Assembly (NCBI RefSeq): GCF_018919145.1
Contig: NZ_JAHLQJ010000025.1
Location: 1-61,248, forward strand
Reading direction: 5' to 3'
Length of the DNA stretch: 61,248 nucleotides
Source: Paenibacillus brevis
GTDB taxonomy: Bacteria > Bacillota > Bacilli > Paenibacillales > Paenibacillaceae
Position 1 is the stretch's first letter, and each line of letters opens with the position of its first letter. Shown here in pieces: positions 1 through 8,137 of this stretch. The notes under the pieces are model-generated. The model saw only the letters and a list, made by a program, of their open reading frames with translations. It was not told where the DNA came from and ran no database searches. Both the position numbers and the translations under genes were made by a program.

Positions 1-36
1 GTGTATTTCGTGACTATACTTAAACTTCTTGCTTAG

Positions 37-72
37 GCTGTCCCGAAGTGTACTTTTGGGACAGCTTCTTTT
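37..72 (+). terminator. Rho-independent terminator of a gene left of the window
   Basis: An 8-bp stem (GCTGTCCC at 37-44 pairs with GGGACAGC at 58-65) is followed by a T-rich run TTCTTTT. It lies about 100 bases upstream of the groES promoter, so it probably ends transcription of a gene outside the window. Confidence 0.7.
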
Positions 73-176
73 CAACAGCCGTTCCACTTGTTGGAATAGT
101 TTTCTAATCCAAGGGATAGAATGGTGAAGGGCTGTCCGATGCTCTTCAAAAATTGTAGTTAAATTGAAGAAGGTAC

Positions 177-205
177 TTGAAATTCGCTTCTAAGTTGAGT
201 ATCAT
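177..205 (+). promoter_or_regulatory. sigma-A-type promoter of groESL
   Basis: TTGAAA (177-182) and TATCAT (200-205) are separated by exactly 17 bases, a good vegetative promoter match. Transcription would start near 212, just before the CIRCE operator, which is the usual arrangement for HrcA-controlled groE operons. Confidence 0.65.
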
Positions 206-217
206 AATTATTGGTTA

Positions 218-244
218 TTAGCACTTGATGTTGTTGAGTGCTAA
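218..244 (+). promoter_or_regulatory. CIRCE operator (HrcA binding site)
   Basis: TTAGCACTT (218-226), a 9-base spacer, then GAGTGCTAA (236-244). This is the canonical CIRCE inverted repeat with one mismatch in the last base of the left arm. It sits in the 5' untranslated region of groES, so HrcA repression with heat-shock release is expected. Confidence 0.95.
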
Positions 245-299
245 TACATAGTTTAATTTAATCCACTCTACACAACATATTTAAAGGAGGCTATTTTTC

Positions 300-581
300 A
301 TGATCAAACCTTTAGGTGAACGCGTATTGGTAGAACCGATCCAACAAGAGGAAACTACTGCTTTCGGGATTGTGCTCCCGGATACAGCGAAGGAGAAGCC
401 GCAAGAAGGTAAAGTCGTTGCAGTAGGCAGCGGCACACTGAAGGACGGTGCCCGGGTTCCGCTGGAAGTGAAGGAAGGCGACCGTGTCTTGTTCTCCAAG
501 TATGCCGGTACGGAAGTAAAGTATGAAGGCAAAGAATATTTGATTATGAAAGAAAGCGACATTCACGCCATTATCGGCTAA
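300..581 (+). CDS. groES: Co-chaperonin GroES
   Basis: This 93-residue protein has the family's usual length and starts with the typical MIKPLGERV. It caps the GroEL ring and closes the folding chamber in the cytoplasm. The mobile-loop region (residues about 17-32, [13 protein letters not shown]) and the C-terminal [13 protein letters not shown] stretch are typical. The ATG is preceded by the strong ribosome binding site AAAGGAGG at 283-290. It is the first gene of a two-gene operon with groEL, which starts 62 bases downstream, and it is controlled by the CIRCE element upstream. Confidence 0.98.
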   Translation: MIKPLGERVLVEPIQQEETTAFGIVLPDTAKEKPQEGKVVAVGSGTLKDGARVPLEVKEGDRVLFSKYAGTEVKYEGKEYLIMKESDIHAIIG

Positions 582-607
582 GCAAGCTAAGTGGCATAGA
601 GAATTAG

Positions 608-2263
<1,656 letters not shown>

Positions 2264-2298
2264 TAAAGGGTATACAAACCCTGTAATAGTGCATAAAG

Positions 2299-2325
2299 AA
2301 AGGCTCCCGCGAGGGAGCCTTTTTG
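2299..2325 (+). terminator. groESL terminator
   Basis: AAAGGCTCCC / GGGAGCCTTT form a GC-rich stem with a very short loop, followed by a T-run. It lies 36 bases after the groEL stop codon. Confidence 0.9.
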
Positions 2326-2343
2326 AATTAGTCACATAAAAAA

Positions 2344-2358
2344 TCACAATTCCTGCAA
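2344..2358. repeat. Left copy of 15-bp direct repeat, possible att remnant
   Basis: TCACAATTCCTGCAA, repeated identically at 6270-6284, with partial similarity continuing outside (A-rich on the left side). The repeat overlaps the stop codon of the integrase fragment on the minus strand, a common place for attachment cores. Confidence 0.5.
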
Positions 2359-2676
2359 ATTGGACTTAGTTTCTGGTGTTGCTCGGCTGAAGTCAAAGTT
2401 AATTATTAGATAAATCCTTTCTATATCCAAAGGCATGCCGTGATGATAAGTCGCCTCAAGGAACTGAGTCAGTTCATTATTCTCTAAAAACTCATCATCA
2501 ATGGACGTGTTTTCGATTTCCTCGACTGTTAGTGTCTTCTCCAGAATAACTGCACCTGTACAAGGATTGTCCATTCTCATTTTGTGTTTAATTGCATACT
2601 TCATAATCATATTTGGTAACATAATCTCCCTCAATAGTAGTTCGTGCATAGCCTTTAAAGAATCGGTATTAATCAA
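2344..2676 (-). pseudogene. Tyrosine recombinase (phage integrase) fragment
   Basis: The 110-residue frame resembles only the central SAM-like core-binding domain of phage/ICE integrases and the beginning of the catalytic domain. The tell-tale stretch runs from FKYAIKHK-like text (here MKYAIKHKMRMDNPC) through VEEIENTSIDDEFLENNEL and TQFLEATYHHGMPLDIER. In intact relatives this is followed by a YLLAFSGLRxGE-type catalytic segment; here the frame departs into unrelated residues and ends, so the R-H-R-Y catalytic residues and the N-terminal arm-binding domain are missing. It cannot be an active recombinase. It marks the left edge of the prophage remnant. Confidence 0.65.
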
Positions 2677-2868
2677 GAGGAATTGGGTGAGTTTTTTGGA
2701 GATTCAAAAGCGACAGTTAGCAACTGGGAGAACGGCCACTCTAATCCATCCCTAGATGATGCATTTAAAGTGTCAAGGATTTTGAAAAAAGATATTAATG
2801 TACTGTTCTCAGGTATATATGTACAAGATTCTCATATAAGTGAAAGGCAATCTACTAAAGGCGCGTGA
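2662..2868 (+). pseudogene. XRE-family repressor, 5'-truncated
   Basis: The frame reads from NQEELGEFFGDSKATVSNWENG into a linker and ends after about 65 residues. It carries the recognition helix of an HTH_3 domain (SKATVSNWENGHSNPSL) and the following helices (DDAFKVSRILKKDINVLFSG), but helix 1 and the start codon are gone: the frame begins directly at the junction with the opposite-strand integrase fragment. A TTG at 2683 could still initiate, but the product would lack half the DNA-binding domain. It is most likely the remnant of the lysogeny repressor. Confidence 0.6.
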
Positions 2869-2881
2869 AGGAGGAGTGGAC

Positions 2882-3200
2882 ATGGACGCAGGGCTTTTCA
2901 AAATCGATTTAGGTCTAAACCAGTTGGAAGCAGCGATTAATCCCGCAGTAGATAAGGAGATTGAAGGCCATGCCCTTCAATCTCAGATGGAGCCCCTTTT
3001 TAACTAAAACTGATTTGATGAAACTCCTAGATATCGGAGCTACTAAAGCAACCAACTGTCTAATCATCCAGTCGATGATCCTCATCCCCGCGATACGTCC
3101 AAGGGCTTCCCGCAGGCGTAATCCCGTCCAAATTACGAAAGCTGGTGCAATGCCTGTGATCACCCAGGCTTGTATCAGCAAATATAAAAAATGCACTTAG
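2882..3200 (+). pseudogene. Frameshifted phage DNA-binding protein remnant
   Basis: An ATG at 2882 with ribosome binding site GGAGGAG opens a 41-codon frame (starting MDAGLFKIDLGLNQLEAAI) that stops at 3007. In another frame right after it comes FLTKTDLMKLLDIGATKA, which looks like the helix-turn-helix start of small phage excisionase-like proteins. Read together they suggest one gene split by a frameshift. I recognise the pattern but not a named family; downstream residues do not make sense in one frame. Confidence 0.4.
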
Positions 3201-3272
3201 TTGTTCGTTGGTCGCCAGTAGGTTGACGATGACAAAGAAAAACTCTTTTTCGACGGATGGTGACAGTGGTGG

Positions 3273-3332
3273 ATGAAATTCGGTGCCATTATGCAGGCTT
3301 GCCGGGAGCGGGCTGGGACGGCAGCAAAATAG
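3273..3332 (+). pseudogene. N-terminal stub of an XRE-type phage regulator
   Basis: The 19-codon frame MKFGAIMQACRERAG... matches how many phage XRE regulators begin, but it stops after 19 residues, before the helix-turn-helix. It is probably the 5' end left by a deletion. Confidence 0.35.
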
Positions 3333-3390
3333 ACTACCCCACTAAAAGAATGAACTAACGCTTTTGAGTGGGATAGCCCATCACACATCT

Positions 3391-3681
3391 TTAAATAAAA
3401 AACGGAAGCAAAAACAACCCGGTAACTGCACCAAATGGTACGCGTCTCGGAAAAAAGCGGCGGCGCGGATAAAATCCTGGAAAGAATCCAAATTGTCTAT
3501 ACGTAGCTTCTCTTGCGGGCATTCCGTTCATTCCATACATCTCGTTTGTGGGAATCGCAAGCGTAATATACTCTTGATCAACATGTGCTATAAACCCGTC
3601 ATGAGACTGTCCGTCCGAAGTAGTAATCCCAACATATTTATTCATACAGTGCCATGCGATTTGTTGATAATTGGTTTCCAT
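3391..3681 (-). CDS. Small Sm-like protein with hydrophobic tail
   Basis: This 96-residue protein has a central stretch MNKYVGITTSDGQSHDGFIA followed by HVDQEYITLAIP, which fits the two-motif beta-barrel pattern of Sm-like proteins. An Arg/Phe-rich segment (FYPRRRFFPRR) follows, and the C-terminus is hydrophobic (FGAVTGLFLLPFFI). The start at 3681 was chosen because GAGGAGG lies 6 bases upstream; the longer frame has no ribosome binding site. Two further proteins of the same design occur at 21511-21756 and 54425-54685. Such short proteins are frequent in Bacillus and Paenibacillus, and their role is unknown to me. Membrane association of the tail is inferred. Confidence 0.65.
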   Translation of the reverse strand: METNYQQIAWHCMNKYVGITTSDGQSHDGFIAHVDQEYITLAIPTNEMYGMNGMPAREATYRQFGFFPGFYPRRRFFPRRVPFGAVTGLFLLPFFI

Positions 3682-3863
3682 GGATAACCTCCTCAAAGTT
3701 ATTACTCGATTACAGTCTATGGACTTTAACCCATTTCGCTCGCGGCAAATGCCCATGAAATCGAATTATAAATGCTACAAATAAAGCGAAGGAGGAGGTA
3801 AGCGTCAACGGCAATATTGTGACTAAGATTGATTGATGCACTAAAATAATCGCAATAGGAGGG

Positions 3864-3956
3864 ATGACGATGCTGGACAAGGGGCTCGAGATTAAGCAGT
3901 GGACACCGGAGCAGCTGGCCAAATACCTGGCTAGACTTTTTGTACGTATGAATTAA
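3864..3956 (+). CDS. Small 30-residue frame in prophage remnant
   Basis: ATG at 3864 (a second ATG two codons later) follows AGGAGG at 3858-3862. The product, beginning MTMLDKGLEIKQWTPEQLAK, is charged and helical-looking and has no recognisable family. It could be a true small phage gene or a fragment. Upstream, 3700-3860 holds no convincing gene; downstream, 3957-4260 holds only short frames, one with the zinc-ribbon-like start KCKRCMWGSW near 4160 that has lost its second cysteine pair. Confidence 0.35.
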   Translation: MTMLDKGLEIKQWTPEQLAKYLARLFVRMN

Positions 3957-4260
3957 ATAAACTCAGGTCATTCCTTCCGGGAGAGCGGTCTTTTCTATTG
4001 GGACCGGAGTGTGAGGAGGGCGAAGGTTATTAAGTGGTTGGTCAGTATTACATGCAGGCGTTCAGAAGAGCCGCCAAGAAATCGAGGTGAACGGCGACAT
4101 GGCCGGGAAACATAATAAGATGCAGCAGACACGATCAGTCCGAAGCAGCCAGTTAAGTGCAAACGGTGCATGTGGGGTTCCTGGACGGGGATGAAGTTCG
4201 AAGCAGCGGTGTGTGAAGCAGAGGAGTTCTTCCTGATGCTACATTCGGGTGGCGCTATAT

Positions 4261-4485
4261 CTATTTAAGGCTTTTAAAGATGGCTTCACCTATGAAAAAG
4301 ACAGAAAGAAGTAGAAGCATGTAGACTATAAGTCTGATGAAATCAGGATCATCATGTTTCGATAACGGGGTTGCTCCTCTCCGCTTATGTAACAACCTCA
4401 TTCCTCTCTCAAGTAAAAGCATAAGGATTGCACCGACAGTACACATAGCACTTAACACAATGGCATCTAGCCAAAGTTCGTTCAA
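4261..4485 (-). CDS. Small two-helix membrane protein
   Basis: The 74-residue protein has two clear hydrophobic segments (residues about 5-25, LDAIVLSAMCTVGAILMLLL, and about 50-70, LIVYMLLLLSVFFIGEAI) joined by a basic loop (RLLHKRRG), so the loop is probably cytoplasmic. Start codon TTG at 4485 follows AAGGAGG at a spacing of 7, which supports real translation. I do not recognise a family. It stands alone on the minus strand in the prophage remnant. Confidence 0.5.
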   Translation of the reverse strand: MNELWLDAIVLSAMCTVGAILMLLLERGMRLLHKRRGATPLSKHDDPDFIRLIVYMLLLLSVFFIGEAIFKSLK

Positions 4486-4520
4486 GGAAATTCCTCCTTC
4501 GAGTAAACATACTGCTATTC

Positions 4521-4730
4521 TATACGGATCAGGATGAAAAACAATTCAACAATTATCTAAGCAATGCAGATTTTTCGACAAATGCTGCCGGTTTTGCAGA
4601 TACACAAGCACAGGCTTTTTCGATTTCTCCTAATGCAGCTGGCGTTGTTACCTTTTCACTATCTCTCTCTAGTAGTACAGACGTAGATTGGTATAAGTGG
4701 ACAAATAATACTTTAATAATCCGTCCGTAG
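4521..4730 (+). pseudogene. Remnant of a secreted pre-peptidase-domain-like protein
   Basis: In the frame ending with TAG at 4728-4730 the sequence reads like the inside of a secreted beta-sandwich domain: NADFSTNAAGFADTQAQAF, then ISPNAAGVVTFSLSLSSSTDVDWYKW. The alternation of D-x-D-W-Y with small polar residues resembles bacterial pre-peptidase C-terminal (PPC) domains, as does the intact neighbour at 5137-5613 (EPNNYYDTAD..., GDLDYWHLLT). No start codon or signal peptide is left, so it is a fragment. Confidence 0.45.
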
Positions 4731-4773
4731 TATATTGGCTATATTTAGTTGACCATGAATTAGATTAATTGAC

Positions 4774-4808
4774 CAAAAGCACCTTTAGCACCTTAAAAGT
4801 GCTTTTCT
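4774..4808 (+). terminator. Terminator after the PPC-like remnant
   Basis: AAAAGCAC pairs with GTGCTTTT around a 15-base loop, followed by CTTA. It lies 45 bases after the stop of the pseudogene and suggests that this was once a gene's true 3' end. Confidence 0.55.
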
Positions 4809-4868
4809 TATGCCCTCGGGAGACCGGGGGCTAATCATATTTAGAGAAGGGTGTTGAAGGTGATCAGA

Positions 4869-4967
4869 ATGTTTAGATCAAGGGACAGCGCAGAAGCCAT
4901 CGAACTAGTAGATGGCGAGATGGCGACAATTAAAAGAGTCATTCAGTTCGCGGGTTATCCTGTATGA
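4869..4967 (+). CDS. 32-residue frame, uncertain
   Basis: ATG at 4869 (or GTG at 4860) opens MFRSRDSAEAIELVDGEMAT..., ending at TGA 4965-4967. A GAAGG motif lies upstream. The composition is protein-like but no family is recognised; it may be a fragment of a phage gene. The rest of 4731-5136 shows nothing else but the two terminators. Confidence 0.25.
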   Translation: MFRSRDSAEAIELVDGEMATIKRVIQFAGYPV

Positions 4968-5086
4968 TGTAGAGTGTAATGTTGTGGCGGGAATAATCAA
5001 AGGTATCTTCACCCTATGGGTATTTGGGCATGCTTAGGTTTCGAGATTACTGATATTATGATAGTTATCGGTGTAGAGGACTTATA

Positions 5087-5128
5087 TCAAAAAAGCGATG
5101 CAAACATATCTTGAAGTTTGCATCGCTT
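5087..5128 (-). terminator. Terminator of the secreted protein gene
   Basis: A perfect 13-bp stem (5093-5105 with 5116-5128, AAGCGATGCAAAC) followed on the minus strand by TTTTTT. It lies directly downstream of the gene at 5137-5613. Confidence 0.9.
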
Positions 5129-5136
5129 GCCTCTTA

Positions 5137-5613
5137 CTAGTAAATTGGATTAATTATTAGTTTATACGTTTCAGTATTATGAAATCCATTATTACAGTAA
5201 ACAACAGCGTAGTAGTCTGGGATAACCCCATTATTTTTAATACCAGGAACAGTGATACCGGCAACTCCATTGATAGAGAATGATCGGCCAACTTCAGTAT
5301 ATCCCTCTTGGCCAGGAATTCTTTCTAAAACTACAACATTATACTCTAAGTAAGGTAAAGGAGCGAGTAAACTTATATTATAGTATCTTGCGTTATTGGT
5401 AAGTAGGTGCCAATAATCAAGATCTCCCGTAGTAAGGTAACCGTAGTTGGTTCCTTTGTCCATATCATAGCGAACGTCCACATCGGCGGTATCATAATAA
5501 TTGTTCGGTTCACTTTCATAATTGGATAAATCAGCAAATGCAGAAGTGGCGCCTACTGACAATAAAAATACTGCGAGTAGAGTCATGATGGAAAGTTTTT
5601 TAATCTTAATCAT
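5137..5613 (-). CDS. Secreted protein with PPC-like domain
   Basis: The 158-residue protein begins with a classical Sec signal peptide (basic MIKIKK, hydrophobic LLAVFLLSVGATS, cleavage expected after AFA near residue 27). The mature part opens with ESEPNNYYDTAD and contains GDLDYWHLLTNN, a pattern typical of pre-peptidase C-terminal (PPC) beta-sandwich domains, here as the whole mature protein with no catalytic domain attached. GGGAGG precedes the ATG. It is monocistronic with its own terminator. A broken relative lies at 4521-4730, suggesting a former tandem duplication. Function unknown; surface binding is a guess. Confidence 0.65.
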   Translation of the reverse strand: MIKIKKLSIMTLLAVFLLSVGATSAFADLSNYESEPNNYYDTADVDVRYDMDKGTNYGYLTTGDLDYWHLLTNNARYYNISLLAPLPYLEYNVVVLERIPGQEGYTEVGRSFSINGVAGITVPGIKNNGVIPDYYAVVYCNNGFHNTETYKLIINPIY

Positions 5614-5793
5614 TACTAAAAACCTCCCAATATTTTCATTTTGTTGGCCAACCTAGAATAAACATAACGCAGCAATATCACCTTGTATATAGATAATTTG
5701 GGTTATTTTGTATTTTTTTTGAAGAAGTGAAATCCTTTTTGAATAATTTTAAAATCTATGCATAAGGAAAAGTAGGCTATAGGAGGGGATGAG

Positions 5794-6149
5794 TTGGTAG
5801 AAAGCGAGTCTAATCTGCTGGTTGAGATTCAAATTCAACTTGCTCGCATTGAAAAGACACTGGAATCCGTTCCGATGATGGCTTCCACGCTGGAAGTAGT
5901 CAAAGAAGTCGCTCGGGACGCCCAGCAATCAGCCAACTCTGCACATCTTCGGTTAGATGGCCTCGGGTCGGTCAAGGAAGTATCAGATGATGCTCGCCGA
6001 AAAGTAGAGACAGCGCTGTAGAGGCTCAATCGTGCTGACGAGGAGATCAGAAATGGTTTAAGCGAACCTTTTATGGCGCTGTGGTCGTGGCGATCGCTGG
6101 TGCGTTGGTAACTGTTGTACTAGCAGCAATTAAGTTAGGAGGAGGGTAA
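5794..6149 (+). pseudogene. XhlA-type holin / hemolysin-like phage protein, interrupted
   Basis: TTG at 5794 behind AGGAGGGG starts a coiled-coil-like protein (IQIQLARIEKTLESV...), as in XhlA family phage lysis accessory proteins. The frame hits TAG at 6019-6021, continues in frame as RLNRADEEIR, and then needs a one-base shift near 6050 (apparent loss of one A) to read the expected C-terminal membrane anchor: KWFKRTFYGAVVVAIAG and the following hydrophobic residues, ending in KLGGG at 6149. Two lesions make a pseudogene unless they are sequencing errors. The endolysin stub follows immediately, as in intact phage lysis cassettes. Confidence 0.7.
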
Positions 6150-6157
6150 GTACTTTC

Positions 6158-6256
6158 AATACAACTAAATATCCAATCGAACGGCGCTATATCGACAAAC
6201 GTCCAAATGTAAGACCAGGTACCCGGCTAACTACGGGCAACCCGGCCTTATATTAG
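6158..6256 (+). pseudogene. Endolysin (N-acetylmuramoyl-L-alanine amidase) 5' stub
   Basis: In frame to TAG at 6254 the sequence reads NTTKYPIERRYIDKRPNVRP then GTRLTTGNPA, which matches the N-terminus of phage amidases of the CwlA/XlyA type just before the first metal-binding His. The catalytic domain is absent, deleted up to the right att-like repeat 14 bases further on. No ATG is visible at the expected start. Confidence 0.55.
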
Positions 6257-6269
6257 GCCACGAAAAAAG

Positions 6270-6284
6270 TCACAATTCCTGCAA
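6270..6284. repeat. Right copy of 15-bp direct repeat, possible att remnant
   Basis: Identical to 2344-2358 and in the same orientation. It directly follows the truncated endolysin, where a prophage's other attachment end would be expected. Confidence 0.5.
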
Positions 6285-6361
6285 TGTTGTTGAGGTCATT
6301 ACTGCCCTGAAACGGCTAAGGAAATAGGAGGTCTGGAGAGCGCCCAAAAAGGTTTTTTTTA

Positions 6362-6390
6362 TTTTGCTATCTTTTAGGCTCTGCTATAAT
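6362..6390 (+). promoter_or_regulatory. Promoter of the holin-like toxin gene
   Basis: A consensus TATAAT at 6385-6390 with an extended TGC just upstream (TGCTATAAT). The -35 region is weak (TTTTGC at 6362-6367, 17-base spacer). This gives a leader of about 55 bases before the toxin start. Confidence 0.55.
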
Positions 6391-6450
6391 AGGACTTGTA
6401 CATGAACTGGCTAAAAAGGACGGTCGGCTAAGTCTCCCGGAAGGGAGGTG

Positions 6451-6570
6451 ATGCCTGTGGAGATTAAGGATGCTTTGACGATCATGATCAGTTTTGGAGC
6501 GCTTATTGTTGCGCTGCTGACGCTGGTGGTGTCCATCGTCGTAGCGATTAATCAGCACACAAAGAAATAG
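6451..6570 (+). CDS. Holin-like toxin peptide (candidate type I toxin)
   Basis: The 39-residue peptide MPVEIKDALTIMISFGALIV continues with a hydrophobic helix and ends in INQHTKK. One membrane-spanning helix flanked by an acidic start and basic tail is the signature of the putative holin-like toxins (Hol_Tox family) related to TxpA/BsrG-type type I toxins. The ribosome binding site GGGAGG lies inside a small hairpin (CTCCC 6434-6438 with GGGAG 6443-6447, GGAA tetraloop), as expected for a translationally restrained toxin mRNA. A convergent antisense promoter lies at 6693-6721. Expected action: membrane insertion and growth arrest when the antisense RNA is absent. The function is inferred from family and layout. 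Confidence 0.75.
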   Translation: MPVEIKDALTIMISFGALIVALLTLVVSIVVAINQHTKK

Positions 6571-6687
6571 ACCGCCCTGAGCAAAGGGATGCGGTCTATT
6601 TCAAGCCGTAAAACCTAGCAAAGCCGACCGCTCTTTAAAGCGGTGCGTGTACCGGGGAGTCGTGTGTCCAGCACGGCTCCTTTTCTA
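6564..6687 (-). ncRNA. Candidate antisense RNA antitoxin (RatA-like)
   Basis: Transcription from the minus-strand promoter at 6693-6721 would start near 6687 and run toward the toxin. A 12-bp hairpin (GAAATAGACCGC 6564-6575 with GCGGTCTATTTC 6591-6602) followed on the minus strand by TTTGTG would end it, giving an RNA of about 120 nt overlapping the 3' end and untranslated tail of the toxin mRNA. This is the convergent 3'-overlap layout of txpA/ratA. No sequence identity with RatA is claimed. Confidence 0.5.
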
Positions 6688-6690
6688 TTG
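6656..6690 (+). terminator. Toxin mRNA terminator
   Basis: GGAG-CGTG pairs with CACG-CTCC (one internal mismatch) around a 6-7 base loop, followed by TTTTCTATTG. It would end the toxin transcript about 110 bases after the stop codon, so toxin and antisense RNA overlap. Confidence 0.6.
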
Positions 6691-6692
6691 TT

Positions 6693-6721
6693 ATCATAGC
6701 ACACAGGGAAATATACCTCAA
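6693..6721 (-). promoter_or_regulatory. Antisense promoter opposite the toxin
   Basis: On the minus strand TTGAGG (6721-6716), 17 bases, TATGAT (6698-6693). Spacing is optimal and there is no protein frame downstream on that strand, so the product should be a regulatory RNA. Confidence 0.6.
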
Positions 6722-6750
6722 GATGGAGCAGTCGTTTAAGCATGATGGCC

Positions 6751-6810
6751 TGGTTCAATCAAAGGAATCCACGAACAACAGTGATCGTAGGAACACTTCA
6801 CACGTTGCCC
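6751..6810 (-). repeat. Dispersed intergenic repeat, copy B (half element)
   Basis: The stretch TTCAATCAAAGGAATCC, then GAACAACAGTGATCGTAGGA and CTTCACACGTTGCCC matches the right half of the repeat at 41545-41633 almost base for base. The hairpin partner arm on the left is missing. It lies in the 368-base gap between the toxin gene and murR, which otherwise holds the antisense promoter and the murR promoter. Confidence 0.6.
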
Positions 6811-6869
6811 CGGCATGCACAATGGCTAGTCCGATTTATAACCTTGAATATGCAAAGTGTATTTTGCTA

Positions 6870-6899
6870 TTGAAATAAGCTGGTAATTTTGATTATGAT
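6870..6899 (+). promoter_or_regulatory. Promoter of the RpiR-family regulator gene
   Basis: TTGAAA (6870-6875), 18-base spacer, TATGAT (6894-6899). It lies 40 bases before the ATG at 6939, which has only a weak AGTAGG ribosome binding site, consistent with low regulator levels. Confidence 0.5.
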
Positions 6900-6938
6900 G
6901 TTACTAAAGATGTTAACTAAATCTAGAGTAGGTAGATT

Positions 6939-7802
6939 ATGAGCTTAAATGACAACATATTAATTAAAATTCGTGAAATGAGAGAGAGCTTTACTCCAGT
7001 TGAACGGTTGGTTGGAGATTACATCTTAGAAAATACAGAGGAAATCCCTCATCTGTCGATTAAGGAATTGGCTCAATCGAGTAAGACAAGTGATGCCTCT
7101 GTCCTTCGCTTCTGCAAGACGATGGGTTACAGCGGATACCGCAATTTTATTGTGAGTATATCCGCTTCTTTGGGTTCCCGCGACGAGGATGCAAGGGCTC
7201 AATATACCGATATTCGGCCGGGTGATGACCTCTCGACGATTATTTCAAATATTTCCTTGAATAATATCAAGTCCATCGAGGATACGCTTAGTGTTATCGA
7301 TCGAAAAGAAATTGCAAGGGCCGTAGAATTGCTGCGTCATAGTAAGCGGATTGTATTCTTCGGAATAGGCGCCTCGGGAATCATTGGGATGGACGGACAA
7401 CAAAAGTTTTCGCGAATTAATAAAATGTGCCATGCTTATACAGACGGTCATAGTCAGCTTACGGCGGCAACCTTGCTTGAGAAAGATGATGTTGCCATCT
7501 TCATTTCTAACTCTGGAGCCACCAGCGATATCCTTGATGCGCTGGAAATTGCTCAAAAGAACAAAGCGAAATGCATTGCGATTACAAAGTACAATAAAAG
7601 TGAACTCGCAGAACGGGCAGATATTGTTCTGAGTATTTCTACGCCGGAGATCACCATCCGCAGCGGGGCCATGGGCTCGCGGATTGCGATGCTTACGATC
7701 ATCGATATCTTATTTGCCGGTGTGGCAAGCGCGGAGTATGAGCAAGTGAAAACTTACTTAACAAAGACGCATAATATATTAAAGAAAAAGCTTAGAAATT
7801 AG
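6939..7802 (+). CDS. murR: RpiR/MurR-family transcriptional regulator
   Basis: The 287-residue protein has the RpiR layout: an N-terminal HTH_6 domain (residues about 1-77, with LSIKELAQSSKTSDASVLRF and CKTMGYSGYRNF) and a C-terminal SIS sugar-phosphate-binding domain (about 115-260, FFGIGASG, FISNSGATSDILDALEIA). Members next to murQ sense MurNAc-6-phosphate or a related sugar phosphate and repress or activate the cluster. It has its own promoter and terminator and precedes murQ by about 540 bases. The symbol follows the MurR role by context; a GlcNAc-6-phosphate sensor is possible. No frame defects are seen. Confidence 0.85.
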   Translation: MSLNDNILIKIREMRESFTPVERLVGDYILENTEEIPHLSIKELAQSSKTSDASVLRFCKTMGYSGYRNFIVSISASLGSRDEDARAQYTDIRPGDDLSTIISNISLNNIKSIEDTLSVIDRKEIARAVELLRHSKRIVFFGIGASGIIGMDGQQKFSRINKMCHAYTDGHSQLTAATLLEKDDVAIFISNSGATSDILDALEIAQKNKAKCIAITKYNKSELAERADIVLSISTPEITIRSGAMGSRIAMLTIIDILFAGVASAEYEQVKTYLTKTHNILKKKLRN

Positions 7803-7852
7803 TTTGATTCTTAGTTTAATCCCTGGATTTATAATGGGCGTAACGAGTAGTT

Positions 7853-7903
7853 GGGGCAGCTCGCAGTCATTAATTAACTAATGATGCGGGACGCCTCTTT
7901 TTC
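7853..7903 (+). terminator. Terminator after murR
   Basis: A long imperfect hairpin (GGCAGCTCGCAGTCATTA at 7855-7872 pairing with TAATGATGCGGGACGCC at 7879-7895) followed by CTCTTTTT. It separates murR from the murQ transcript. Confidence 0.75.
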
Positions 7904-8105
7904 GTCTTGATGTCAGGTTATCTACATAATATGCAGGTTGAAATCCGGCGAATACATGATGGATTTAAGTCTGTTATGAGAGATTTTGAAGAAGAACGTC
8001 ATTAAATAGAATGGCGTTTTTAGTAAGAAATAACTTATTTAAAGGGGAGTTTATAAACAGGAGGGTAATTTTACTTTTTTTGAGAGTTTGCTTTACTTAT
8101 GGCAC

Positions 8106-8119
8106 TGTAAGCGTTTAAT
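8106..8119 (+). promoter_or_regulatory. cre-like site 1 upstream of murQ
   Basis: TGTAAGCGTTTAAT resembles the left two thirds of the CcpA operator (TGNAARCGNWWWCA) but lacks the final CA. The same 11-mer TGTAAGCGTTT recurs 33 bases downstream, about three helical turns away, so two dimers could bind the same face. Confidence 0.45.
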
Positions 8120-8137
8120 TAAAATTAAAATTGTACC

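Larger units (their letters stand above)
2344..6284. mobile_element. Decayed prophage remnant
   Basis: About 3.9 kb bounded by two direct copies of TCACAATTCCTGCAA (2344-2358 and 6270-6284). Inside, in the order expected for a prophage, are an integrase fragment at the left edge, pieces of XRE-type repressors and of a phage DNA-binding protein, several tiny frames, then a broken XhlA-type holin and the start of an amidase endolysin at the right edge. No capsid, terminase or tail gene remains. Seen: the direct repeat and the gene fragments. Inferred: that the repeats mark the old attachment ends. A few small genes inside (3391-3681, 4261-4485, 5137-5613) are intact and may be host or morphon cargo. 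Confidence 0.65.

Noticed and set aside
2915..3196. Minus-strand 93-codon hydrophobic frame
   Set aside because: The opposite strand carries the phage DNA-binding remnant with a recognisable helix-turn-helix. The minus frame has no ribosome binding site.
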